DNA from: Chitinophaga flava
GTDB taxonomy: Bacteria; Bacteroidota; Bacteroidia; Chitinophagales; Chitinophagaceae
DNA length: 64,000 nucleotides
Assembly (NCBI RefSeq): GCF_003308995.1
Contig: NZ_QFFJ01000001.1
Span: 248,001-312,000, forward strand
Direction of reading: 5' to 3'
The position numbers and the translations under genes were made by a program. How positions within the stretch are numbered: position 1 is the stretch's first letter; every line of letters begins with the position of its first letter. The notes under the pieces are model-generated. The model did no database searches, was not told the origin of the DNA, and saw only the letters and a list, made by a program, of their open reading frames with translations. Shown one piece after another: positions 8,228 through 15,808 of this stretch.

Positions 8228-11200
8228 TTAAAAAGATGCTTTAATACCTACTCTCCAGGTGCGTGGCGAAGGCAGTGTCAGTTCATCATATCCCATACTC
8301 AGCGCGGAAGAGCCATAGGCGCTCACTTCCGGATCAAGGCCGGAGTAGCTGGTCAGTATCAGCAGATTGTTACCTTCTACAAATACCCGCAACGATTTCA
8401 CGGTTTGCAGATGTTTCAGCAGGCTGGTAAAATTATAGGCCAGCGAGAGGCTTCTTAGTTTGATAAACGAAGCATCTTCCAGGAAGCGGGATGACTGGCG
8501 GCTGAGCGTATAATCATAGGAGCTGCCAAAGCCAGCTGCGGCTGCATTGGATTTATTGATCAGCGCCGGCACATCTGTTGCCTGTCCGGGATATTGCCAG
8601 TAGTTCAGGAGCTCCGGGGAAAGGTTATATACATTGTTGGCGGTATAAGAACTACCCAGGTAACTGTACTGTGCTGCTTTGGCGCCATTGATGATTTTAT
8701 TTCCTGCGGAAAATGAAAGGAAACAATTGAGCTCAAGGGCTTTGTAGGTGAGCGTATTACCCAGGCCGCCGAATACCACGGGCATGGCGTCGCCCATATA
8801 TTCGCGGTGTACATAGGGAGCGCCCGAATACTGTTGTTGTATCGGCACTTCGGAGCTTTTACCGGTATTATCGATCCAGAGCGGCTGTCCGTTGGCCGGA
8901 TTGATACCGCCCCAGTTGTACAGGTAATAAGCAGTGGCAGAGTGCCCTACGCGCCAGAAGCGGCTACCATCGATTTCGTTCTGATTGGCCAGCTGGTCTT
9001 CATCAATCTTGTGCAGTCGTATGATTTTATTCCGGTTGCCGGAGATGTTGAAGTTGGTGGTCCAGCTGAAAGCCTTACGCTGAATGTTCTGGCTGCTGAT
9101 GCTGAATTCAATACCGTTGTTGCTGAGATCGGCCAGGTTCTGCTTCTGCATGGAGAAGCCCATAAAATAAGGCAGAACAGAACTGAGGATGGCGTTGGAG
9201 GTTTGTCTTCTGTAATAATCCAATGTAACGGTGATACGTCCATTGAGCATACTCAGGTCCATGCCTGCGTTCCAGGTGGTAGTACGTTCCCATTGCAGGT
9301 TGGGATTAGACGGTTGTTTGACACCGATAGCACCTACACTGCCGTAAGAGGCGCCGTATACATCTACTACATACTGGCCCTGGTTGCCATAGTAGCCGTT
9401 GCCGCCATCACTACCGGTGAAGCCTACACTACCGCGTATTTTGAGTTGTTCAATCAGTTTATTGCCTTTCAGGAAAGATTCTTCACTGGGCACCCATCCC
9501 AGCGCAAAAGAAGGAAAACCTACATAGCGGTGGTTGGCAGAGAAACGGGAAGAGCCATCCATACGGTAGGTGACACCTACCAGGTACCGATGCTGATATT
9601 CATAGTTCAATCTTCCCAGGAAAGACACCTGTGCCCATTGTTGCTCCAGGGAGCTGACCACTCTTTTATTTTTCGCGGTGGTGATGCTCAGCATTTCATT
9701 GTTGAGGAAACCATCTCCTATTACGGCAGTAGCGTCTTCTACGGATTTCTCAAAACTCTGTCCCAGCATGGCACTCACAGCATGACCGCCATCAAATGCC
9801 TTGTTGATATCGATGCGGTTGTTGCTGACCCATTTGCGGAGCTGCTGTTGTGTTTCGGAAGCGTTGCCTCCGGGCGTTTTGGGACGGTCAATCACCCGGC
9901 TGTAGGCGCGGGAGTTGATCCAGTCCACTCCTACATCGGAGTGCAGGCTAAGCCAGGAGAGCAGTTTCAGATCGGCAAACACATTACCCAGCACACGGTT
10001 GTCGGTAGTATAGTTTCTGCCGGTGGTGGCCTGTGCAACCGGGTTGGAGATATCTTCCGGGCCTGTAGGGTTTTTACCATAAAGCCAGTTGAAGTTGCCA
10101 GCACTATCGCGGACAGGGATATTGGGCGCCTTCTGGATAGAACCGCGGTATATCTCCTGCGCGTTGAGGGAGTTGTTGGTAGCCTGGTTCAAAGACATGC
10201 TGACGCCTACTTTCAGCTTGCGGGTCATCTGGTTGTCGAAGTTGACGCGGCCCTGGTAGCGGGTGAAGTCGTTGTTGATGATATAGGCCTGTTGTTTGTC
10301 GTAGCCGAGGCTCACGTAATAGTTGCTTTTCTCCGTACCGCCGCTGAGCGATACGTTGGCATCAGCGCCGGTAGCGTCCCGCAGCACTTCATGTAACCAG
10401 TCTGTGTTAACGCCTTTCGGGAATGTATAGTTCAGCGGCCGGTAGTAAGGATTGCCAGCTTTGCCGATAGAGTCTTTCAGAGCAAACAGGTGATTGTAAA
10501 AATCTGCATACTGGTCGCCGGTCATGATGGAAGGCAGTTTGCGGGGAGAGCTGATAGAAGTGCCCAACTGTACATCTACTCTTGCACTACCTCTTTTCCC
10601 TTTTTTAGTGGTGATGAGAATCACGCCTCCGGAACCGCGGGAGCCGTAGATAGCAGTAGAATAGGCATCTTTCAGCACTTCGATGGATTCGATATCATCC
10701 GGATTGAGTGTTGCCAGGGGATTCTTTTCAAATGTAGCAGGCTGGCGGTATTCATTAACTACCTGATTGCCCCCGAATGAAAAACCCTGCGTACCATTTT
10801 TATTATAATCGACCGTATTAAGATTGGGATCAATACCATAAATGGGTACTCCATCGATAACGATCAACGGCGTGTTGCCGTTAGCGTTAAGGGTGCTGAT
10901 ACCACGAATGGTGATGTTGCTGGCGGCGCCAGGCACGCCACTGGAGGGAGCAATGTATACGCCGGGCAGTTTACCAACCATAGCTTCATCTACCGAAAGG
11001 GGCATTTGTCCGGGTAGTTCACTGGCTTTGAAAGTAGTTACGGAACCCAGGAGGCTGCGGCGTTCCTGTACACCATAACCAATTACCACCGCTTCTGTAA
11101 GATGGGACGGTTTTACAGTCATCATCACCGGAACAGCAGCCACCACACTGGGCATCACTTTGATGGCTGGTTTTATCTCTTCCTGATAACCGATAAAAGA

Positions 11201-11740
11201 ATATTGCAGGGAATAATTTCCTGGAGGCAAGATAAGTTCATACTCTCCATCAGGGTTGGAAACAGCATAATATCTGGCGCCGGCTACACGAACGGTCACA
11301 CCGGGCACAGGGTTGTTGGAGTTTGCGTCTATGATACGGCCACGGATTCTGCCGGCAGGTTCTGTTGGAACAGCAGCCATAGTAGTGGGCCTGACGATCA
11401 GGTATACGCCGTTTTTTGTTTCGATTTTAAGTCCTGTTTGTTTCAGCAGTGCGGCTAAAACCTTGTCCAGTGACTCGTTGACAAAGTTAAGTTTGTTGAT
11501 GTGATAACGCATCAGATCCTGGTTGTCGTATCCGAAAGACAGATGGTAGCTGCGTTCCAGCTTTTTAATACAGGCTGCCAGGTTTTCATTTTCAAAGACA
11601 GCGGTGATGCTGACAGGCTGTGACGACTGACTATATACATATGGAGACAGGAAGCTGATATTTCCCAGTGTGAGCACCGCGAACAGAATGCCTCCTCTCA
11701 CTAACCTACGTATATACGTTAGCGAAAGCGAATTTTGCAT
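8228..11740 (-). CDS. SusC/RagA TonB-dependent outer-membrane transducer (STN domain)
   Basis: A 1170-residue outer-membrane importer. After a signal peptide (to about 38) comes an STN domain at about 43-120 (ENENLAACIKKLERSYHLSF), which receives ligand status and contacts the FecR anti-sigma factor. A carboxypeptidase-regulatory-like domain lies at 128-205 (GRIRGRIIDANSNNPVPGVT). The plug at about 215-345 carries SusC signatures such as VVIGYGVQERR and LKDAYSTAIYGSRGSGG. The rest is the TonB-dependent barrel ending in an aromatic Phe. Its gene lies 173 bases after the FecR gene and 9 bases before SusD. Substrate is not visible. Confidence 0.95.
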   Translation of the reverse strand: MQNSLSLTYIRRLVRGGILFAVLTLGNISFLSPYVYSQSSQPVSITAVFENENLAACIKKLERSYHLSFGYDNQDLMRYHINKLNFVNESLDKVLAALLKQTGLKIETKNGVYLIVRPTTMAAVPTEPAGRIRGRIIDANSNNPVPGVTVRVAGARYYAVSNPDGEYELILPPGNYSLQYSFIGYQEEIKPAIKVMPSVVAAVPVMMTVKPSHLTEAVVIGYGVQERRSLLGSVTTFKASELPGQMPLSVDEAMVGKLPGVYIAPSSGVPGAASNITIRGISTLNANGNTPLIVIDGVPIYGIDPNLNTVDYNKNGTQGFSFGGNQVVNEYRQPATFEKNPLATLNPDDIESIEVLKDAYSTAIYGSRGSGGVILITTKKGKRGSARVDVQLGTSISSPRKLPSIMTGDQYADFYNHLFALKDSIGKAGNPYYRPLNYTFPKGVNTDWLHEVLRDATGADANVSLSGGTEKSNYYVSLGYDKQQAYIINNDFTRYQGRVNFDNQMTRKLKVGVSMSLNQATNNSLNAQEIYRGSIQKAPNIPVRDSAGNFNWLYGKNPTGPEDISNPVAQATTGRNYTTDNRVLGNVFADLKLLSWLSLHSDVGVDWINSRAYSRVIDRPKTPGGNASETQQQLRKWVSNNRIDINKAFDGGHAVSAMLGQSFEKSVEDATAVIGDGFLNNEMLSITTAKNKRVVSSLEQQWAQVSFLGRLNYEYQHRYLVGVTYRMDGSSRFSANHRYVGFPSFALGWVPSEESFLKGNKLIEQLKIRGSVGFTGSDGGNGYYGNQGQYVVDVYGASYGSVGAIGVKQPSNPNLQWERTTTWNAGMDLSMLNGRITVTLDYYRRQTSNAILSSVLPYFMGFSMQKQNLADLSNNGIEFSISSQNIQRKAFSWTTNFNISGNRNKIIRLHKIDEDQLANQNEIDGSRFWRVGHSATAYYLYNWGGINPANGQPLWIDNTGKSSEVPIQQQYSGAPYVHREYMGDAMPVVFGGLGNTLTYKALELNCFLSFSAGNKIINGAKAAQYSYLGSSYTANNVYNLSPELLNYWQYPGQATDVPALINKSNAAAAGFGSSYDYTLSRQSSRFLEDASFIKLRSLSLAYNFTSLLKHLQTVKSLRVFVEGNNLLILTSYSGLDPEVSAYGSSALSMGYDELTLPSPRTWRVGIKASF

Positions 11741-11771
11741 ATATTTGGTTGATTTTAGTGTTTACTAAATG

Positions 11772-11789
11772 CATACAAGCATTTGTATG
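11772..11789. promoter_or_regulatory. 18-bp palindrome upstream of SusC gene
   Basis: CATACAA at 11772-11778 and TTGTATG at 11783-11789 form a perfect 7-4-7 inverted repeat 32 bases upstream of the SusC start codon. It could be a regulator site or a small hairpin in the SusC leader. No regulator other than the locus sigma factor is nearby. Confidence 0.35.
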
Positions 11790-11794
11790 ATCTT

Positions 11795-11826
11795 AACCGT
11801 GTCTGCTGCAACAGACGCGGTTTTTT
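11795..11826 (+). terminator. Terminator-like hairpin oriented against the operon
   Basis: AACCGTGTCTG at 11795-11805 pairs with CAGACGCGGTT at 11812-11822 with one wobble pair, and six T follow on the plus strand. Both flanking genes are on the minus strand, where no T-run follows the stem, so this is an orphan plus-strand terminator in the FecR-SusC gap. It may stop antisense transcription. Confidence 0.5.
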
Positions 11827-11913
11827 CTTTTACGAATGGACATAGTTGTCCCAGGGGATGAAGGCACTGTTTTCATCCCTGCATTATAGTTGGTGCATCC
11901 TCCTTATGCTGTA

Positions 11914-12876
11914 TTAGTTTTTACGGTGAACTGTTATTTCATTATCCTTCATATCATATTGTATAGGATGTATGCTGCTGATAATATCCAACACCTGTCT
12001 TACGGACAGCTGTTTGCTGCATCGCAGCGTGTATTCGTACTGCTTCATCTCCGACGGATTAAATCGTATATGCACGCCGTATTGGTTTTCCAGCGTAAGC
12101 GCTACTTCCGCAAAGCCTGCCTGCGACAGGCTGATCATGCCGCTGGCCCATTCGTTGATCTGGTCGTTGTCAACTTTCGACTTCATATATTGTTGTGCAG
12201 AACGGCTGTAAGTCAGCTGGTCGTTGGCACTCAGTACATCCAGTCCGGTGTGGTGATGTAATACTTTCACCATGCCTGTTTTCACGGTCACCTGTGTTTC
12301 ATCGAGCATGCTGTAGGCTTTTACATCGAAAGAAGTCCCCAGCACCTGTACATTCAGCTCCTGTGTATGTACTTCAAACGGGCGATGTGCATCCTGTTGT
12401 ATCTCAAAAAAGCCTTCTCCTTCCAGTTCCACGGTCCTGATCTCACCAAAGACCTTCGGATATTTCAGTCTTGCGCCGGCGTTGAGCCATACGCGCGAAC
12501 TGTCTGACAGCACGATCTGTTGCTGCTGGCCGGGCCCTGCCTCTGCTATCAGCAGCGTATGTGTTTCCCGGTAGTTATGCCAGGCCCAGACACCCGTAGC
12601 CATCACCAGGGCCAGCACGGCAGCTGCGGCCCACCATCTTTTATATAAAGGCACCACACTACCTGTTGAAGGCATCTGCACTTCATCCAGCTGTTCATGA
12701 ATATGCTGTAACATATCCGATTGCAGCTGCAACTGGTGGGCATCGTCACGAAACACTGCTCCAGCCTGCAAATCCTGGGATTGATACCATTCATGCAGCC
12801 ATTCCAGTTCTTGTGGAGTACAGGTTCCGGTTTCGAGCCGTGTGATGATCTGAGCTATTTTATCCTGATCGCGCAC
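11914..12876 (-). CDS. FecR-family anti-sigma factor
   Basis: A 320-residue inner-membrane protein starting at a GTG (12876). Residues 1-75 are cytoplasmic and bind the sigma factor; a single membrane segment lies at about 80-98 (AAAAVLALVMATGVWAW). The periplasmic FecR domain follows with the hallmark GPGQQQQIVLSDSSRVWLNAGA and VTVKTGMVKVL. The C-terminal DUF4974-like region (SVRQVLDIISSIHPIQYDM) contacts the STN domain of the SusC transducer. The gene follows the ECF sigma gene by 78 bases and precedes SusC. This is a standard cell-surface signalling cassette. Confidence 0.93.
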   Translation of the reverse strand: MRDQDKIAQIITRLETGTCTPQELEWLHEWYQSQDLQAGAVFRDDAHQLQLQSDMLQHIHEQLDEVQMPSTGSVVPLYKRWWAAAAVLALVMATGVWAWHNYRETHTLLIAEAGPGQQQQIVLSDSSRVWLNAGARLKYPKVFGEIRTVELEGEGFFEIQQDAHRPFEVHTQELNVQVLGTSFDVKAYSMLDETQVTVKTGMVKVLHHHTGLDVLSANDQLTYSRSAQQYMKSKVDNDQINEWASGMISLSQAGFAEVALTLENQYGVHIRFNPSEMKQYEYTLRCSKQLSVRQVLDIISSIHPIQYDMKDNEITVHRKN

Positions 12877-12954
12877 GTTTTAACCGTTTTCTATTATTAT
12901 GACACCGCTCAAAAGCGATGGTACCAGATGCTTAAAAAAAAATTTTGAGAAGGA

Positions 12955-13503
12955 TTATTTGAAACGCGCGAGGGCATCTTTCAGCCGTTTTAGTGCAGTA
13001 CTGACCTGGTTTTTCACGGTTTGCTGGGAAACGCCCAGCTGGTCGGCCATTTCGCGGACGCTCAGTTGTTCCTGCCGGCTCAGGATATAAATTTCACGCA
13101 TCTTCTCCGGCATAGCATTGATCGTTTGCTGAATGATCTGCTGAATTTCTGCCAGCACAAGGCGGTCATCTGCCCGGGAAAAAACAGCGGGAGGAACAGC
13201 AGCAAAGAGGTCCAGATGTTTCTGGTAATTGTGATTACTACGGAGATGATTAAGGATACGATATTTGAGCGCTACATGCAGATACGGTCCCAGCGGGCCC
13301 TGGATCTGTAGCTCCCGGCGCTTATTCCATAAAGAAACGAAAACTTCCTGCAGACAATCTTTGGCATCTGCATCCTGCTGTAATCTGGCATATGCTGCTA
13401 TATAAAGCTGTTCCCAATATCTGCGGTACAGTTCATCAAAAGCGGCCTTATCATTATATGCCTGCATACGCTCCAACAACGCTGTATCCGGCAACTGCTT
13501 CAA
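12955..13503 (-). CDS. ECF-type RNA polymerase sigma-70 factor
   Basis: The protein is about 182 residues if translation begins at the TTG at 13503 (LKQLPDTALLERM...), which aligns best with the usual start of these factors; an ATG at 13467 would lose the first 12 residues. The open frame extends to 13653 but would then overlap the divergent kinase gene, so that start is rejected. Region 2 is AFDELYRRYWEQLYIAAY and DAKDCLQEVFVSLW; region 4 is LSVREMADQLGVSQQTVKNQVSTALKRLK. It directs transcription of the SusC/SusD operon when released by FecR. The start choice is inference. Confidence 0.9.
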   Translation of the reverse strand: MKQLPDTALLERMQAYNDKAAFDELYRRYWEQLYIAAYARLQQDADAKDCLQEVFVSLWNKRRELQIQGPLGPYLHVALKYRILNHLRSNHNYQKHLDLFAAVPPAVFSRADDRLVLAEIQQIIQQTINAMPEKMREIYILSRQEQLSVREMADQLGVSQQTVKNQVSTALKRLKDALARFK

Positions 13504-13622
13504 ACACAAAAGGTTTAAGCATAAAAATAAAAAAAAGCCTTTCACAAATGCAAGTACAGGAGGTAAAATATTCCCCACCTCAGCATAATACCCTATTTTT
13601 ATACTGCCAATAGAACGGAAAC

Positions 13623-14411
13623 ATGAACGATCACAACACCCATCTATCCGCATTCCCCGCCGATCTGGCCCACCTGCTGGCTGGCATGCAACGCGATCAG
13701 ATCGATATCGGCCTCTCCACCGCCAGCGTACATCGCTATTTCAGCGACCGCAGCGTCTTCTATCTAAAAATACAACCCGCCGGAAACGGACTGCTGCAGG
13801 AATATGAAGTGATGACCTGGCTGCAGGATAAACTACCTGTGCCGCCCATCCTCTATTTCGGCTCCCATCAGCAAACAGAATACCTGCTCACCGCCGCCAT
13901 AGAAGGAGAAATGCTGTGTTCTCCCTCCTACCTCGACAATCCGGAGCTGACCGTCAAACTGCTGGCCGATGGCATCAAACTGCTGTCTGCTGTACCTACC
14001 AGCAACTGCCCATTCCATCATCACCTGGATAAAAAGCTGAGGGCCGCTGCCTATAATGTTCAACACCAGCTGGTAGATACCACCGACTGGGAAAACAATA
14101 ACCGCTTCGCTACACCACAAGCACTACTCGACTATCTCATCGCACATCAGCCTGCTGCCTATACACCAACATTTACCCATGGCGACTACTGTCTCCCCAA
14201 TATCTTCGGGAAACAAGGCCGGGTAAGCGGTTTCATAGATATCGGCGGCGCCGGTATTGCAGATATTTATCAGGATATAGCGCTATGCGTTCGTTCTTTA
14301 AATCACAACTTTGGCAGCGATGATTATGCAGCGCTCTTTTTTGAGATGTTGAATATGCAGCCGGATAAGGAGAGGATTGAGTATTATATTTTGCTGGATG
14401 AGTTGTTTTGA
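13623..14411 (+). CDS. APH(3')-type aminoglycoside phosphotransferase homologue
   Basis: A 262-residue soluble kinase, close to the usual 264 of APH(3') enzymes. The Brenner motif is HGDYCLPN with catalytic Asp188 and Asn193; the metal-binding motif is GFIDIGGAGIADIYQDIAL with Asp206. The spacing of these residues matches APH(3')-II (190, 195, 208) shifted by two. Lys49 in FYLKI is the likely ATP-binding lysine. The C-terminus LLDELF resembles the conserved LLDEFF of the family. Aminoglycoside 3'-phosphorylation is the expected reaction, but a divergent chromosomal member may prefer another substrate. It is transcribed alone, divergent from the sigma gene, with a terminator after it. Confidence 0.88.
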   Translation: MNDHNTHLSAFPADLAHLLAGMQRDQIDIGLSTASVHRYFSDRSVFYLKIQPAGNGLLQEYEVMTWLQDKLPVPPILYFGSHQQTEYLLTAAIEGEMLCSPSYLDNPELTVKLLADGIKLLSAVPTSNCPFHHHLDKKLRAAAYNVQHQLVDTTDWENNNRFATPQALLDYLIAHQPAAYTPTFTHGDYCLPNIFGKQGRVSGFIDIGGAGIADIYQDIALCVRSLNHNFGSDDYAALFFEMLNMQPDKERIEYYILLDELF

Positions 14412-14432
14412 TGTGTTCACCATACATACTAT

Positions 14433-14476
14433 AAATAGAAACAGGCCGTCTTTTCAGAAGCGGCCTGTTTCTATTT
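14433..14476. terminator. Bidirectional terminator
   Basis: A perfect 16-bp stem, AAATAGAAACAGGCCG at 14433-14448 and its complement at 14461-14476, with a 12-base loop. It lies between the 3' ends of the kinase gene and a minus-strand lipoprotein gene. The AT-rich base of the stem gives the T-rich tail on both strands. Confidence 0.82.
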
Positions 14477-14489
14477 GATACATTAAGAA

Positions 14490-14798
14490 TTATTGTCCCC
14501 ACTGCTCTTTTACCACCTTACATTGTGCTTTTGATATCCAGACATCCACAGTCCCTCCGTATGCAGGTTTTGCAGGATACTTCCGAATAATAAAAAAAGA
14601 ATCCGTTTCAGTCACATCTACTATAAAGGGTTTTCCTGTTTCATTGTATCGCGTAAACAAAGCGATGCTCTGCTTTTTGAGTGAATCTATCTGACATCCC
14701 TTTTCCGTATAGTTAAACCTACGCGCATGTTTCGCCTGCCGGGCAGCGGCACAGGCAGTAAACATAACTATCAGCAGGATACAAATGTTTTTTTGCAT
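14490..14798 (-). CDS. Small putative lipoprotein
   Basis: A 102-residue protein with a short hydrophobic N-terminus and a lipobox-like MFTAC (Cys16), then AAARQAKHARR. The mature part has a beta-rich pattern (KPFIVDVTETDSFFIIRKYP and GGTVDVWISKAQCKVV) with two more Cys. I do not recognise a family. It is the last gene in the minus-strand tract behind the RHS genes, before a strong terminator. A role as an RHS-associated accessory is possible only by position. Confidence 0.55.
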   Translation of the reverse strand: MQKNICILLIVMFTACAAARQAKHARRFNYTEKGCQIDSLKKQSIALFTRYNETGKPFIVDVTETDSFFIIRKYPAKPAYGGTVDVWISKAQCKVVKEQWGQ

Positions 14799-14845
14799 GG
14801 CATTGTTTTTTTAATATTCCTGATGTCTGAGAGGCATACAATCCA

Positions 14846-15337
14846 CTACTTCATTAGAGGAAATGGAGGATAAAAACCTTTATAGCTCTCAAAGATGATG
14901 GCGGTATCACTGAGTGTCAATGGCAACTCCTCTACTATCTCCCTGACGCAATGAACGAATGATTTTAATGATTCAGGCGCCATATCTCCATAAACATACA
15001 CTTGTTTGTTGTTGAGGTCCGGTAATACTATTTTATAAGAACACAAATCGGATCGGTTATCCTCTTCATAAATACTGTCATAGCTTAGAAAGGGTGTTCT
15101 GTCATAGGCGCTATCCAACTTTAACAAGTCCTGATCTTTTAATTGAGATCAAAAAAGGGTTGAAACAAACCTTCCCTTTCTGAACATAACTTCTCCTGTA
15201 ATGTCAATTATAACCGAAAATTTTTTGCTCCAGCCATTGTCGTAGGTGATATCCAATTTATGGAATGATGCAGTTGTTTTTTTGTATTTACAACTGATCA
15301 ACAAGATGCCAATCAAGAAAATTAATACCTTTTTCAT
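14846..15337 (-). pseudogene. Lipoprotein gene interrupted by an in-frame TGA
   Basis: The frame starts at ATG 15337 with a lipoprotein signal (MKKVLIFLIGILLISCKYKK, lipobox LISC) and runs to a TGA at 15149-15151 after ...GRFVSTLF. It then continues in the same frame without further stops to 14846, encoding ...LLKLDSAYDRTPFLSYDS... to FPLMK. The second part has no ATG near its beginning, only a TTG at 15127, so it is unlikely to be an independent gene. The most economical reading is a single protein of about 163 residues broken by a nonsense codon. Sequencing error or a functional short lipoprotein are alternatives. It lies in the small-gene tail behind the RHS gene. Confidence 0.6.
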
Positions 15338-15370
15338 AGAGACAATACAAAGCTAATAAACGCTGACAAA

Positions 15371-15808
15371 TCAGTAAGCGTTCTGTAATTCACTTACGAT
15401 TAACTGTGGAGAATCGACTGCATAACGAAACAAAATAGAATCACCAACTTTCAACTGTTTGGGATTTGTATCCCAACCTGTGCTCTGTGAATAGGTGTTA
15501 ACTCCTATTTTATATTGGATATGTACACTGTGCCCCTTATATGATTTCAGGTCTGTTATAATTCCGGTACCGTATTCAAAGTTTGCATTTATATGAGCCA
15601 ATTCTGACTCCCGTTCTTCCTTACTTATACGTGCATCATACATCAATCCGAGAACACCTAGCAAAATTATTCCGACAACGGCCAGTGTACAGGTAATTAT
15701 TTTTTTCCAGTTATTGGTATTAGCAGGAAGTACTTGTTTTCCCTTCGTTTTCAAATTACTACTCTTAACTTTTTTCATACTACTATATTGCCATTTTTGA
15801 TCAATCAT
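15371..15808 (-). CDS. Small membrane protein next to RHS gene (immunity candidate)
   Basis: A 145-residue protein, or 135 residues if translation begins at ATG 15778. A basic N-terminus is followed by one membrane segment (ITCTLAVVGIILLGVLGLMY, about 36-56) and a beta-rich domain with GTGIITDLKSYKGHSVHIQY and KQLKVGDSILFRYAVDSPQL. The latter resembles small DUF3592-like domains, a weak match. The gene begins 8 bases inside the 3' end of the RHS gene, so the two are translationally coupled. In polymorphic toxin loci this position holds the immunity gene, which would fit a membrane protein, but no direct evidence exists. Confidence 0.55.
   Translation of the reverse strand: MIDQKWQYSSMKKVKSSNLKTKGKQVLPANTNNWKKIITCTLAVVGIILLGVLGLMYDARISKEERESELAHINANFEYGTGIITDLKSYKGHSVHIQYKIGVNTYSQSTGWDTNPKQLKVGDSILFRYAVDSPQLIVSELQNAY

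Noticed and set aside
8807..10396. 529-codon plus-strand open frame opposite the SusC gene
   Set aside because: It is an antisense shadow of a gene with clear SusC domains and has no domain pattern itself.
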